Shown: one piece after another, positions 1 to 10,618 of the stretch | Layout of the letters: each line of letters begins with the position of its first letter | Position numbering within the stretch: the first letter of the stretch is position 1 | NCBI GenBank assembly: GCA_963169105.1 | Contig: OY720642.1 | Coordinates: 76,672,716 to 76,736,715 of the forward strand | Direction: 5' to 3' | DNA: 64,000 nt | Source of the DNA: Ceriagrion tenellum | Lineage: Eukaryota; Arthropoda; Insecta; Odonata; Coenagrionidae | Notes under the pieces: model-generated | Told to the model about the DNA's origin: nothing | Databases searched by the model: none | What the model saw: only the letters and a program-made list of their open reading frames with translations | Translations under genes and position numbers: made by a program

Positions 1-189
1 TTTTCAATTCCGCTTCACCCAGGCTCACGTGCCCGGAGTTTGGATTCCGTTTCCGTAAGGGTACCAATGCATGTAAAACCCCATTATGATTGCCGGGACC
101 AATTTTTTTCGGATAAGACAGGTTTACTCATAACTGAGGTTCTGCTTAAGGCAGGTTTCACTGTATTCGTGAATCTTAGATTGTCCTCC

Positions 190-563
190 ATTCATGGTTT
201 TAATAGTTTCTTCGATAGTTTAGAAAAGTTCTCGGACAACACGGCACTGAAGTACATACTTTTACTCTATGGATACTATCCTCCATTTACAAGGGGAGAC
301 TACGTAAGTTTCTACGCCTTTGTGATTTCCATACTTTTTATGTTGTATGGAATGCCAAATACCGCTGGTAATATGTCTTTGTTTGGTTAAACGAGTTTGG
401 CTCTAGTTTTGCCGTAATAAATTATTTTTCATTCGTTATTTTTAGCATATCTAATATAAACTCATGAGAGCACATGGTAAATGTCAGTGTTAGATGGCGC
501 AGTGGTTAGAGGCGGCAGCCCATATTTCATATGCCAAACGATGCTGGGAATATGTCTTGGTTT
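190..563 (+). repeat. Rep-A dispersed repeat, interrupted copy, left part
   Basis: This stretch matches the middle of the best Rep-A copy at 9965-10920 in the same orientation. Shared landmarks include the words around catggttttaatagtttctt, the phrase ggaatgccaa..cgctg and a TGGCGCAGTGG box at 495-505. Around 520-530 the copy jumps back to the ggaatgccaaac segment, so it is a rearranged copy. It carries a 116-codon open frame at 40-390 with no recognisable domain, which I do not call as a gene. A 309-bp insertion (564-872) separates this part from its continuation at 873-1320. Confidence 0.6.
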
Positions 564-872
564 ACTTCTTTCGTAAATTTTCGCAGCTCATGAATAAATC
601 TTGTGAAATCTTTTGGTATCTGCAATGATTTTTTTAGGGCAACAGTTTCGCCGTGCTATTCTGCCGGCTTCGTCAGGGTTAGTGTTTCTTTGCCGTTGGT
701 GGTTGGGCATTTATAGGTTAGGTACATTTTATAGAAGACCATTGTTATTCGAACCTATAAATACCAACCCACCAACGGCAAAGTAACAATAAGCCTGACA
801 AAGCCGGCAGAATAGCACGGGGAAACTGTTGCTCTAAACAAATCATCGCAGATACCATAAGATTCCACAAGA
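564..872. mobile_element. Foldback-type insertion with 13-bp target duplication
   Basis: Two long arms, about 597-722 and about 752-872, are inverted copies of each other around a loop of roughly 30 bases. Both arms contain the landmarks ggtatctgca, tgctattctgccggctt and ccgttggtgg/ccaccaacgg. The 13-bp word tatgtcttggttt lies directly on both sides (551-563 and 873-885), as expected for a target-site duplication. Other Rep-A copies run through this point without the insert. The arms have diverged by several percent. There is no coding capacity. A 13-bp duplication is unusual for a DNA-transposon foldback and would also fit retrotransposition of an inverted-repeat transcript. Confidence 0.6.
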
Positions 873-1320
873 TATGTCTTGGTTTGTTTGAATGAGCTAT
901 TGTTTTGATATGAGCTATATTTTTAGCATGCCTTATATAATCTCAAGAGAACAATGTGTTTTAGTGTCATTTATAGTGTCATTCAGTTTCATTGCCAGTG
1001 TTAGCTGGCGCAGTCGACGGCCCTTACTCCGAAGGTTCCAATTATTTTCGTTAGTCTTCTAATTATTTTCAGTTTCCGGTCTCGGCCGAGGATGAACCAT
1101 TTTTTTATGGTCGTCGTCGATATATTCCGTTGAAGTAGTAGTCCGAATGCAGTACCATGACAGCTACATCAGCTATGCAAGGGTGAGTACACTATTAAAT
1201 ATGTCCATTGTTTATTATGACCAACTTCCTAATCGCCATAGAGTACAAAGATTTCATGTGTGTGCATTCACATGCAACACTCGCGGACTCGAGCACTGAA
1301 CAGCAGAATGTGTAAATAGG
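873..1320 (+). repeat. Rep-A dispersed repeat, right part
   Basis: This continues the copy broken by the insertion at 564-872. It includes a second tRNA-like box region near 1005-1045 (tggcgcagtcgacggccc). It then follows the Rep-A tail seen at 10690-10920: a gatg.accattttt stretch, gtaccatgacagctac, and the closing phrase gcactgaacagcagaatg. No gene is visible. Confidence 0.6.
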
Positions 1321-1740
1321 TGTTTCATTTTCGTGGAAATGAGCAAGTGTAAAGGACAATTATTGTTTATATGAATCTATTTTTGATTTCACCAATTGAG
1401 TTTAGACACAACGATTACCTGTCTGATTAGAGATCCAAGGAAGTGTAAACGATTCTGGAAAAATATCTTTAAATTGGTTTTTACACTTTTTCCAGCATTA
1501 TTTTTTAGGTTTGTAGTGACCAATTCTTTCGTCATGTGGTTCAACAGTTCAACTTTGAGGATGGAGCATAATAATAGCTCGAAAAGGATATCATAGGAAG
1601 GTCTAAAATGAGATTTTTTCCGTGGATAGCCGCCGGTGCTATATTTAATTATTCCGTTCCTTTCGAGACGTACCTTGTTTTTCCGCAAAACGTAATACTA
1701 GTGTCCTTAATGTTAATGCCGCATGTGTAGGTACTCAGTA

Positions 1741-2065
1741 AATTTAATTTTCCATCGGATATGCAGCATTTAAATATCTGAGAGAATTTGACACCACTAT
1801 CTTTTGCATGCCAGTGACGATAAATACTAGTCAACCATTCTATTTAAAGTAAGAATTTTCACTTTTTTCGCGTTAATCGACGGGAAACTGAAATAATTTG
1901 TAATTTTAACTTTTCCATTTGATATGCATCATTTGAATTTCTGAGATAATTTGACACCACTATCCTTTGCATGCCAGTGACGGTAAGTACTAGCCAACCA
2001 TTCTAATTAACGTAATATTTTTCACATTTTTCGCGCTAATTGACTGGAAATTGAAATTATTTGTC
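1741..2065. repeat. Two-copy tandem duplication, about 164-bp unit
   Basis: Two diverged direct copies follow each other. Matching landmarks are gatatgcagca at 1757 and gatatgcatca near 1921, tttgacaccactatc in both, ttgcatgccagtgacg in both, and a closing ttcgcg..taat.gac.gg phrase in both. No reading frame or known element is recognisable. The period comes from landmark spacing, not from a full alignment. Confidence 0.65.
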
Positions 2066-2339
2066 ATATCTATTTGGCCGTATTTCGACTACTTATGATT
2101 ATTGTGAAAGGTCGTGATTATAACCATACATGATATGGTTTTATCGGTTCTCACATTGAACTTGGTGCTGCATTTAAGTCGCAAGGAAACATTTTTCTTG
2201 AAAAAAACTAAATTATTTAATTACGTGATACCCTTTGACATATACATAGTGGAAAACATCGTGGTTAAATTATGCAGCTCATTTTTTATTCAAGCATGAA
2301 GTATTCTCACACGTACACCAACATTGGTTGTTCAATCCT

Positions 2340-3000
2340 TAGATTGGTTGACTGCAGCCCCCTATTCTTCCCAATCTAATGGTAGTTCCCTTCCCTCCTG
2401 GTATCTCTTCATATGTACTTTCCTCTCTATTTGGTCCATGAACTAATTCCTGGGTCTTCCTCTGGAGACTTTTCCCTCTATTTTACCTTCAATTATGTTC
2501 TTTACATACCCATTGTGTCTCAGGGTGTGTCCAATCCGTCTTGTTCTTCTTTCCTGTATCGTGTTCCATATGGTCCGTTCCACTTCTATTCATCTGTACA
2601 CTTCATAATTTCTTATTTTGTCCGTCCATTTTATCTTCAGCATCCTCCTCCAACACCAGATTTCGAAGGATTTTAGTCCTTTCTGATCATCTTTTCCAAT
2701 GGTCCAAGCTTCCGATCCATTGAGTGCTACGCTCCACATGAGTATTTTCACATACTGTTTCCTGGTATGTATTCCTATATTCTTTGAGCACAGCAGTTGT
2801 CTTTTTCCCATGAACGCCTTCTTAGCTAGTGCTATTTTCCGATAGATTGTACTTCTTCCGTCTCCCGTGATGGTACTTCCGATTTAGGTGAAGGAATCCA
2901 CTTGCTCTAATTTATCTCCTCTCAGCTTTTCTATTCCGCACGCTAGGATTTTAATCTTATTTATTTTCAAATTGTACTCTTGGATTCTCACTCGTGCGTA
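2340..3000 (-). pseudogene. LINE reverse-transcriptase C-terminal fragment, broken
   Basis: The minus strand encodes the region downstream of the catalytic core of a non-LTR reverse transcriptase. From high to low coordinates it reads a FTYLGS-like motif (here with a stop at 2885), then a helical AKKAFMGKRQLL segment, then WSVALNGSEAWTIGKDD followed by WCWRRMLKIKWTD at 2590-2811. Further frames match the usual RNG...KSP.GRPRN tail. Stops and frame shifts separate the pieces and the catalytic YADD region is absent. This is a 5'-truncated, long-dead copy. It is a different lineage from the fragment at 6590-7220 because the motifs differ. Confidence 0.8.
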
Positions 3001-3419
3001 TATTTAGTATTACGACAACAATTTATCGCGTATATAATGACGCAAGTTTATTTAATCATCTCTTCTACGTGGCAAACAAGCAGTAATTAAGATTTTGCAT
3101 GCTAATGTGTATACTCCTCATCAATCTCTGAGGAATCATTGGTTTACAAGTTGGGAATGTGCGCCATAGAGCATGCGATTGCCATGTCCCGAAGGAATCT
3201 CATCCTCTTTAAAGGTGCATAGCGTTGTCAATTCTTTAAAGGTGGTTAAATATATCTGCCTTACATGAAGGTATATTGACAGACGTTTAGCTGGGTCAAA
3301 TATCTCATCTTCTAGTGCACTTGCAATTTCGTGTATTTTTGGACGTGACTATTCAACTTTATTTAAACGAGTGGAAAAGGCTTAATTGTATATGTAATTC
3401 TGACAATCTTAGTAATATA

Positions 3420-4185
3420 CGAGGTCTGTTCAATAAATAGCGGGAATATTATTGTAAAGTTAATTTTATAGTAATTATAACTTATTGGTCCTTATAACCT
3501 TCAAATGTGCTTCCCCCTCTGTGTGTACAGTTATTTTAGGGATGTTTTCACTTCGCCGTATAATTCTGGGATGCTTCTTTAGGTATCACCTTCAATTCCC
3601 GTGGTGAATTCTCTTCATTGTCGTCACTAGTATCAAAATGACATCTGAGAAGCACTAATTTGAAATTGGCAAATTAAAAAAGTCACATTAGTCCGGTGAG
3701 GTGTGTTCGAAGGCTGGGTGAGGACAGTCATTTGATTTTTTGTATATAAATTACAAATTGATAAAGCTGATTGGCGAGCGCGTTATCGCGGTGGAGGAAG
3801 GTCTTTCAGGTCGGCTGTCGTCAAGAGAGGTGCATGCTTCGCTGCAACCCGATGCATGTTAAATTTTTCGTTCACAATAACACGATATGACCCAATCGAA
3901 ATTTGATACTCTCCAGCAGGTTCTCTGACAGCCATGCGACGGTTGGCGCGCAACAATTCCTCCATTTTCTGAGTGTTACTGCCACCAGTTGACTTCGAAG
4001 GCCCTCCTGGTCAAGGGTCATATTCAACTGACTGACAACCATATTTAAATCGGGTAAACCAATCATAGCACCCCATGTTACGTAGAGCATTAACTCCGTA
4101 AGGATCTTTCAGAGGTTCGAATGTTTCCGTAAAAGATTTCCTAAGTTTCACGAACAATTAATTTCACGTCGCAACTTTGGTCCTG
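3420..4185 (-). pseudogene. Decayed mariner-family transposase and element
   Basis: The left edge reads TA then cgaggtctgttcaataaata, the typical terminal inverted repeat of mariner elements. Reading the minus strand from about 4180, frames give a mariner N-terminus (FTETFEPLKDPYGVNALR, then CYDWFTRFKYG, then MEELLRANRRMAVREPAG with the second helix-turn-helix up to position 3783). It then jumps to the C-terminal end, with LKVIPKEASQ and STFEGY near 3520-3600. The central catalytic part with the DD(34)D residues is missing. At least two frame shifts are present. The right-hand terminal repeat is not visible, so the 5' end is lost. Non-functional. Confidence 0.85.
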
Positions 4186-4279
4186 AAATTCGGATATAGC
4201 GTAATCGTCACGGCGACTAAAACACCTTCCACTTATACGGGTCATAATGTCAAAAATAATCCAGATGCGTGAAAATAAT

Positions 4280-4910
4280 GATGAGGTGATACCTTCTCTC
4301 TATTAATTCATATTTCTTTCTGATGATAATACTCCTCGAAAGAATAAAATTCCATACGAGTAAGAAGTGTGCATCTCAGTCATTCACACATATTTTCTAG
4401 TTACCATCAAGCGTTACAGTGGCATGTTCCGAGTCCGGGCTGTTTTGAATCCCACACGAGTTCCAAATCAAATACCGTACTGCGATGCAATGTATTTCTC
4501 ATTGCTGGAAGTCTTACAAAGCATGTACTGCTCCTTGTAAGTAAAAAAAGCCGCTAACTAGCGTCATTTTGCGTAAATTTCTTCCGTCACTGTACGAAGT
4601 AATTGTTTTTCATCATAAGTGATAGACATTTTGACAAAGTGACTCGTAACGTTATCTCCCAGGTAATATCTGTCTAATTAAATCCACGGTTCTAGCCATC
4701 AAACGTTATATAAAAGTGAAAAATCATTAAAAGGTGGCCTTATATTATTTAATATTATTTATTCTGGGGAATATGGGCATCGAAAGAATAAAATCCCACA
4801 CGAGTAAAAAGTCACCCCCACACATTAATGAATATTTTGTAATTATTATCGCGTCGTACCCTGACATATCCTGAGTCCAGGCCGAGTGTGCCGCTTCAAA
4901 CCCAACACGA
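4280..4910 (-). repeat. Rep-C dispersed repeat, copy 1
   Basis: Landmarks shared with other Rep-C copies are the phrase ctcgaaagaataaaat, the words gcgtaaatttcttcc..cactg, taattgtttttcatcat, and a terminal cctgagtccaggccgag. The ctcgaaagaataaaatcc phrase occurs twice (near 4336 and 4778), so the copy contains an internal duplication. Reversed copies occur at 44830-45370 and 60870-62103. No protein is encoded. Confidence 0.5.
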
Positions 4911-4959
4911 ATACAAATTAATAAAAATGATACATTTTTCTGCAGATTTGCGAATCATT

Positions 4960-5660
4960 ATCACGTGTACTACTGACAGGAATTATCGACAAGCATGGAA
5001 ATGAAAATCCAATGATACTTTCTGACGATCTCTATTCATCAATATAATATTTTGCCTGGAGATAGATGCCAATATAACGGAGAAAGTGGACCGAAATACA
5101 CTTTAATAAAACAATAAGTAGACGTCTTTAGAAGGAACATTCGGCTAGCTATTTTTATTCTTGTCGATAAAATCTGTCAGTACTAGACGTAATGACATTT
5201 GTAAATTTTCGGTAAACAGTTTACCTGATACTCATATTGTTCTAACTTCGAAGATTGTACTCGCATGGGAATCAAAACGGCCCACACGGCCAGGACTCAG
5301 GACAGCGGCGAGGCAATAAAGCCTCGCCACCACCGTCATCCGCCACCGTAGGTAGTGAATAACTCGGCCAAATGCTTCGTGGCTCGTTGGTTACTCGGCC
5401 TTTGGTGGTGGGGGCGGAGGGGAAGGGTGGGAGTTTGGGGGTAGTGTGGAGGAAGGTGGGGACCGTAAAGGGGGAGGGGACCGGAAAAGGGGAGGGGATG
5501 GAAGGTACTAGCGCTGGCCGGACGGATGGATGAAGTGGTTGAAGTTGTATACGTGATTCGTGGAGTGCACTCCATGCATGGTTTTTAATAGATTCTTGGA
5601 AAGTATGGAAAAGTTCTCGGACCACACTTCACTGACGAACATATTTTTACTCAACTTTAA
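4960..5660 (+). repeat. Rep-D plus Rep-A composite repeat
   Basis: The first part (4960-5260) is Rep-D: acaggaattatcgacaagca, a gacgatctctattcat block, then a mirrored cttgtcgataaaatctgtca block. The second part (5268-5660) is Rep-A: a B-box-like gggaatcaaaacgg, the GC hairpin at 5307-5328 with loop AATAAA, a G-rich tract, and the atgcatggtttttaatag block. Proline-rich open frames on the minus strand here come from the C-rich complement and are not genes. Confidence 0.6.
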
Positions 5661-5739
5661 ATATTTGCAATTGACGAGGTCCTCCTCAGTGCTGAATCTT
5701 TCGAAATAAGTGTTGGTCCTAGTAGTTACCAAGAATCTG

Positions 5740-6020
5740 TCTATAGTGCGAATAATTTTGTGTGAATTTCTTCCCCCACTGCACAGAGTAATTATTTTCC
5801 GTCATGAGTGCTAGAAATTTTGATAGTGTACCACCAATTTACCTCCTAACTAAAATATATGCCTATAATGCCATCAGATATTATCGAAAAGTGTAAAAAT
5901 CATAAATAAGTGATCCTCTATTTATTAATACTAATTTTCACGGGGATAATGCGCCTCGAAAGAATAAAATCCTACGTGTGAAAAAACTCATAATATCACA
6001 TTTACGCATATTTTATATTA
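5740..6020 (-). repeat. Rep-C copy split by pogo-like element, left part
   Basis: The sequence follows copy 1 at 4560-4860 (ttcttcccccactgcac, ttttccgtcatgagtgctag, ctcgaaagaataaaatccta, then gcatattttatat). It stops at a TA where the pogo-like element begins. The right continuation is at 9212-9345. Confidence 0.6.
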
Positions 6021-6589
6021 CCGTATTTACTCGTGTAAGCCGCGCCCTCGTGTATCCCGCGCACCCCCATTTTTGGGCAGGCTCGTGAGGAAAAAAATAA
6101 TTTTTATGAAGAAATCAATTTTGTGCCCTTGAGCCTGCATCATTTTGTCAGAACATGAATGCACGTTCTTTAATAGAAATTCTGTGCCTAAGTTAAGTGC
6201 TGATGTGCATCTTTCTCATGAATTTATTGCGTTACGTTTTAAGATCGTCACGATGCACAGCCCGTTTTATTGTGCGTCTTTTTCTCATAGCATCACACAG
6301 TAATCACAGTTGTATACAATCACATCATTCAGCTATAAAAATGGCATCTGTTCGAAATGAAATATCCAACTAAAATAATTGCAGAACTATATACAATTTC
6401 AACTCGTGATCATTCGATTACGGAAATCCGTCGGGAAATCAACAAATGAAAGCAGAATGCCGTCCGTACCTGATAGATACATGATAGCGGTGGACTCGTC
6501 TGCTTTCTGCGCAGTAGCTGTGGATTGGGACGATGTAATAACACCGGAACGTCTTGGAAACACACGGAAAAACTAAACTCAATGTAATA

Positions 6590-7220
6590 TCCAACTCCTC
6601 TGCGCTACAGCCCTTGTAGGGCCTTGGCCTCTCCGACGATGTTAGCCCAGACATCACGATTCCCGGCATGCGTTCTCCATCTTTTAATTCCCATCTTTCT
6701 CAGATCAACCTCGACATCATCCAACCATCTTTTCCGGGGTCTCCCTCTCAATCTTCTACCACCAGGATGACCACGAAATATCTTTTTCACCATCCTGTCC
6801 TCAGGCATTCTCTCGACATGTCCTAACCACCTTAATCTATTGCTCTTAAATTTCTGTCACTATGTTAGGATGTTTGTGGAGTTCCTCGAGTTCTCTGGTT
6901 CTCCGTATTTTCCACTGTCCACCTTCCTTTGTAGCACCATAAATCTTTCTTAGTACTTTCCTTTCCCATCTTTTAAGTAGCTCTTCTTCTGCCGTGGTCA
7001 TGGTCCACGTTTCTGAACCGTATATGACCACAGGTCTAATCACTGTTCGGTAAATCTTGAAAACAAAGTTCCGACTGAGGTTGCGTGACTTGAGCACTTT
7101 CAATAAAGCTCAATAAGCCCTATTGCCTGCTGCAATCCTGTCTTTTATTTCTTCATGTATTTCATTATCTTTTGTCACCAGCACTCCCAAATACTTGTAA
7201 CAACTTCATCTCTCATACTT
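6590..7220 (-). pseudogene. 5'-truncated RTE-like LINE insertion inside pogo element
   Basis: A 13-bp direct repeat, actcaatgtaata, flanks the insert (6577-6589 and 7221-7233). The minus strand begins near 7215 with a KYLGVLVT-like motif. It continues with an Arg/Lys-rich linker and VVIYGSETWTMT, then the classic RLRWLGHVERMPEDR, then GGRRLRGRPRKRWLDDVE and a short tail ending near 6604. This is the C-terminal end of an RTE-type reverse transcriptase. The related copy at 62104-63880 has the same tail. A truncated 5' end plus short target duplications fits target-primed reverse transcription. One in-frame stop occurs near 7110, so it is dead. Confidence 0.88.
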
Positions 7221-7328
7221 ACTCAATGTAATAGTAGTTATTATTCTTAGAAAACTAGAGAAAAACACATTCGTGGAAATAGAGTCGTGAATCACTAATG
7301 AATATTTATATTATAATAGTCCTCATTT

Positions 7329-8516
7329 TTAGTTTTCGCCTCTGCTACTAAGATCTGAGAAAATCACGTCCTCACTTTCATTGTCTTCGTTGCCGACCAT
7401 GTCATTTGAAATTCAACATTTCTTAAAACTTTTTACGACTAAATCCTCTGGAATCATCTTCCATGATGCCAAAATCCATTGACAAATCTGCGTCGACTCT
7501 GTTTCTTTTATTTTTCCCGTGGGAGTTTCTTCATGTATAGTCCTTGCCATCCACTCTGTGTACAGGCTCTTCATGTTCGCTTTGAATGGTCTATTTATAC
7601 AAACGTCTAATGGCTGCGTCATGCCACCTGGAATTGTCACCTGGTCAGTCTTTCCCTCTTGCAGCCTTTGTTGTACAGGTTATTTAAGATGCCCACGAAA
7701 GCTGTCGTGTGCTAACATGCTCCGCAGCCGTAGTAAGGAGGACGGGATTCCCACACGCATTTAATCCAATCTAAGACCATGTTACTGTCTATCCAACCGC
7801 TTTCTTGCGCCCTTAGTATTATACCGGCTGGAAATATCACTTTCTTGGGTAGAGTTTTTCGTTTAAAAATAACATAACGTGGAAGTTTTTTCCCATCTGC
7901 CAATACTGTCAACGTCAACATGTACAACGCTGTTTTTCATTACCACCACTTCGTACTTGCTCAGACTTCTGGCCAATTTCATTCACAGTTGTTTCTGACG
8001 GTATCTCGACGGTGTCACTGTTGTTTGGTCTGCATTTCCAATTTGTCCCAATAATTAGCAATGTTTTTTCCTCAGCTGAATTACATACTTCTGACAGCTC
8101 TCCAGCATATCTTCATATGAATCAGGTAAGCGCTGGGAAATCTCGTCCTTCCCCTAATTGATAGTCTATTTCTGATAAAAATCGTTGTAACCATCTTCTG
8201 CTCGCCTTATAGTCTGCCGGAGCAACACCTAATTCTCTCGCTATTTCTCTTACTTTCACCCGGCACATTTCTGTTGACACTGCATACGCATACTGTCGTC
8301 GATCAAAAATGTATGAAGCAAGTCGCTTTTCTAGTTCGGGCTCTCATACTTTTTTTGCAGATTGCAGTTTTTCCTTCATCTTCCTCCAGTCTCTGATGCA
8401 CGATTCAGATACACCATATTTCCTTCCTTCAGCTCGATTTCCTATTTTTTCGGCATCGCTTATAATATGTAGTTTTGTACTCACAGGATACGATCGCAAT
8501 TTCACTTCAGAATTCA
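7329..8516 (-). pseudogene. pogo/Tigger-type (CENP-B-like) transposase, degenerate
   Basis: Starting at the ATG at 8514-8516, the minus strand reads a pogo helix-turn-helix (KLRSYPVSTKLHIISDAEK, then GNRAEGRKYGVSESCIRDWR). A stop follows after about 56 codons. Then come a CENP-B-type second DNA-binding block (VREIARELGVAPADYKASRR) and, after another break, the DDE_1 integrase-like core. The core includes LADGKKLPRYVIFKRKTLP near 7890 and GWIDSNMVLDWI near 7770. The segment around 7413-7640 carries the hallmark IPGGMTQPLDVCINRPFK, and the tail is acidic, ending at TAA 7329-7331. At least three stops or frame shifts separate the blocks. The host element is otherwise well preserved, so inactivation looks moderately old. 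Confidence 0.9.
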
Positions 8517-9211
8517 TTTTTAGGGTGGTAACTGCAAATTAGTTTAACATGCCGAATGACTCGAACTCGTTTACTCCTCTCTCGCATGGAGCGGATAGCA
8601 CGGACAGAAAAGCACGTATAGTAAGAAGGTACAATCTCTGAGCATGCGAGTCTTGCCACTACCTAACAAATAGGTACTTTGTCGGGTTTTTATGTAGCTG
8701 TAATGTGTACGCAAAAGTGGCTATCTATTACGTGAGAAATGTAGCTACATATACGTGATACTGAAACAAACTCCGATTACGACTTAAAGGCGCCACACCC
8801 CCTTGCGGCAGCTTACAGGATACAATGTAGTTACAGATTTGAATACAGATCTGCCCTAAAATATGTTGTCTTACGTACGATCTATACACGGTAATTGCTT
8901 TGTTACGCGGTGTTTCTGATATAGCCTTTCTTCAAGTATCTTTGTGCACTCAGACTTTGATAAACGATGATTTTTATTTCTAATTACTTCAAAATACTTA
9001 ACGGGTTTACTACCACACCATACTTACCAATTCACATCGATATTTACTTTGGAAAAACTAACGACTTTGGAGAAACTAACGACTGGAATTTGAGGTAAAA
9101 GTGGTGTGCGGCTTACATGAAAATCTAGAGGATTCGTGTAAGCCGCGCACCCCCATTTTTTTCACCGGCAATTCCGTAAAAAAGATGCGCGGCTTACACG
9201 AGTAAATACGG

Positions 9212-9345
9212 TATTATGCCGTGTCACACTGAATTTTGACTTTGTCACTCGCCTAGATATCTCCGAAATAATAACGCGTATTGCAGTGAGAGCGCGTTTA
9301 GAGTCAAGATCGAGGGGGCCGTTTCAAATCCCACTTGAGAAAACA
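9212..9345 (-). repeat. Rep-C copy, right part after pogo element
   Basis: This resumes the Rep-C copy broken at 6020. The words ttatgccgtgtcacactga correspond to ttattatcgcgtcgtaccctga near 4843. It ends in a weak B-box-like gtttcaaatccc near 9325. Confidence 0.5.
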
Positions 9346-9399
9346 TCAAATATTACTTTTCTCCCGTAGATTTTTATATTTTTTATTATTGGCAATTAA

Positions 9400-9960
9400 T
9401 AAATTATCGACAATCATGAATATAATAAAATGATAATTTCTTCTATCGACATTTATTTATGAAAAACATTAGGTTAGGCAGCAATTTTCTGTATATAGTG
9501 GATCGAAGTCTTTTGAAGAAATAATATAAATAATTAGACGTAGTCGGAAGGAATAATCAGTGTTTCATTTTCATGCTTGTCGATAAATATCTGTCACAAT
9601 AGGGCGAGATAATGATTAAAGAACCTGCAGTAAAAAGTGATGTTTGATGATTTTTTTGCTAGTAGAAAAATATCATGTAAATATCTCTGGAAGGAATGAT
9701 AAGTTTATTAATTTTATGCTAGTTGGTAATTTGTGTCAGCGTAACACAGTGATAATTATTGGATTTTTGTAGAAGAGTGGTTTGATGATTATGTGCTTGT
9801 GAGGGAGACGAAGTGTGGAGATTTAGCCCAAACCTATTTTCTGGAGATACAGGATCGAAGGAATATGTAGAGGTCTTTAATGAACTGATCATTCTTCTAA
9901 AAGTATTTTGTCACTTCATACGTGATAATTATTTGGAATTTCAGCTGAAAAAAGTGACTT
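9400..9960 (-). repeat. Rep-D AT-rich repeat with internal subrepeats
   Basis: Repeated blocks are visible: gataatgattaa..ctgcag at 9611 and gataattattgga..tgtag at 9750 (spacing about 140), and ctctggaaggaatgat near 9690 with a related form near 9850. The module always lies next to the GC-rich head of Rep-A (here 9965). It encodes nothing recognisable. Confidence 0.55.
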
Positions 9961-10021
9961 TGGAAGATTTTGTACTTGCGCGGGAATCGAAACGGCCCAC
10001 ACGGCCTGGACTCAGGTTAGT

Positions 10022-10043
10022 GGCGAGGCAATAAAGCCTCGCC
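10022..10043 (+). other. GC-rich hairpin with AATAAA loop in Rep-A
   Basis: The 8-bp stem ggcgaggc / gcctcgcc closes a six-base loop AATAAA. The same 22-nt structure occurs at 5307-5328 and, reversed, at 41132-41153, 47152-47173, 49977-49998 and 58332-58353. The copy at 48635-48656 has one stem mismatch and the one near 61285-61308 is decayed. AATAAA is the canonical polyadenylation hexamer, but a functional role here is only a guess. Confidence 0.6.
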
Positions 10044-10570
10044 GCCACCGTCATCCGTCACCGAATGTAGTGAAAAACTCGGCCAAATTCATCGTGGCTC
10101 GTCGCATACTGGCCCGTTCGGAGGTGGGGGGAGAGGCAAAGGGTGGGAGTGAGTCGTATAGTTTGAGGGAAGGAGGGTACGGGAAAGGGGGGGAGGTTGG
10201 AAGGTAAGAGGCGGTGGCGGGACGGCGGGAGGTGTTGAATTTGTATTCGTAAATCACTAAGTGCACTCCATGCATGGTTTTTAATAGTTTCTTGGAATGT
10301 TTAGAAAAATTCTTGGCCCACAATTCACCGAAGTATATATTTTTACTCGATAGAAACTAATCCTGCACTTTCAAGGGGTGACTACGTACCTTGCCACGCT
10401 TTTTTTAATGCCATATTTTTTATGTCGTTCGGAATGCCAAACGCTGCTGGTAATACGCCGTGGTTTGGCTGAATGAGCTGTAATTTTGCTGTAATATATT
10501 TTTTTCATTAATTATTTTAAGCATGTCCAGCATAAACTCAAGAGAACACACAGCAAATGTCTGTGTTAGA

Positions 10571-10618
10571 TGGCGCAGTGGTTTGAGTCGACGGCCCATA
10601 TTCAGAAGGTTGCAGATT
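10571..10618 (+). promoter_or_regulatory. tRNA-like Pol III box A/box B pair in Rep-A
   Basis: TGGCGCAGTGG at 10571-10581 fits the Pol III A box. ggttgcagatt at 10608-10618 resembles a B box (GGTTCGANTCC) with some mismatches. The spacing is 37 bp from start to start, slightly short of that in tRNA genes. The same pair occurs in the reversed copy at 49376-49455 and the A box alone at 495-505. This suggests a SINE-like origin for that part of Rep-A. No cloverleaf is evident, so it is not a tRNA gene. Confidence 0.4.

Larger units (their letters stand above)
6021..9211 (-). mobile_element. pogo/Tigger-like DNA transposon, nearly complete
   Basis: Perfect 25-bp terminal inverted repeats lie at 6021-6045 (beginning ccgtatttactcgtgtaagc) and 9187-9211, flanked by TA on both sides (6019-6020, 9212-9213). 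Inside each end is a second 27-bp motif, tcgtgta..ccgcgcaccccc, in the same orientation at 6048-6074 and 9134-9160. The element encodes a CENP-B/pogo-type transposase on the minus strand (7329-8516). A LINE fragment was inserted at 6590-7220. Without it the element is about 2.55 kb, normal for pogo/Tigger. It sits in an older Rep-C copy whose two halves match an uninterrupted copy near 4830. TA target choice, size and transposase type agree. Confidence 0.92.

Noticed and set aside
495..545. tRNA gene
   Set aside because: Only an A-box-like and a poor B-box-like sequence are present. No cloverleaf or anticodon arm can be drawn.
5272..5625. Proline/serine-rich frames on the minus strand
   Set aside because: They come from the G-rich tract of Rep-A. 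The same effect appears at 10051-10323, 46924-47265 and 58131-58484.
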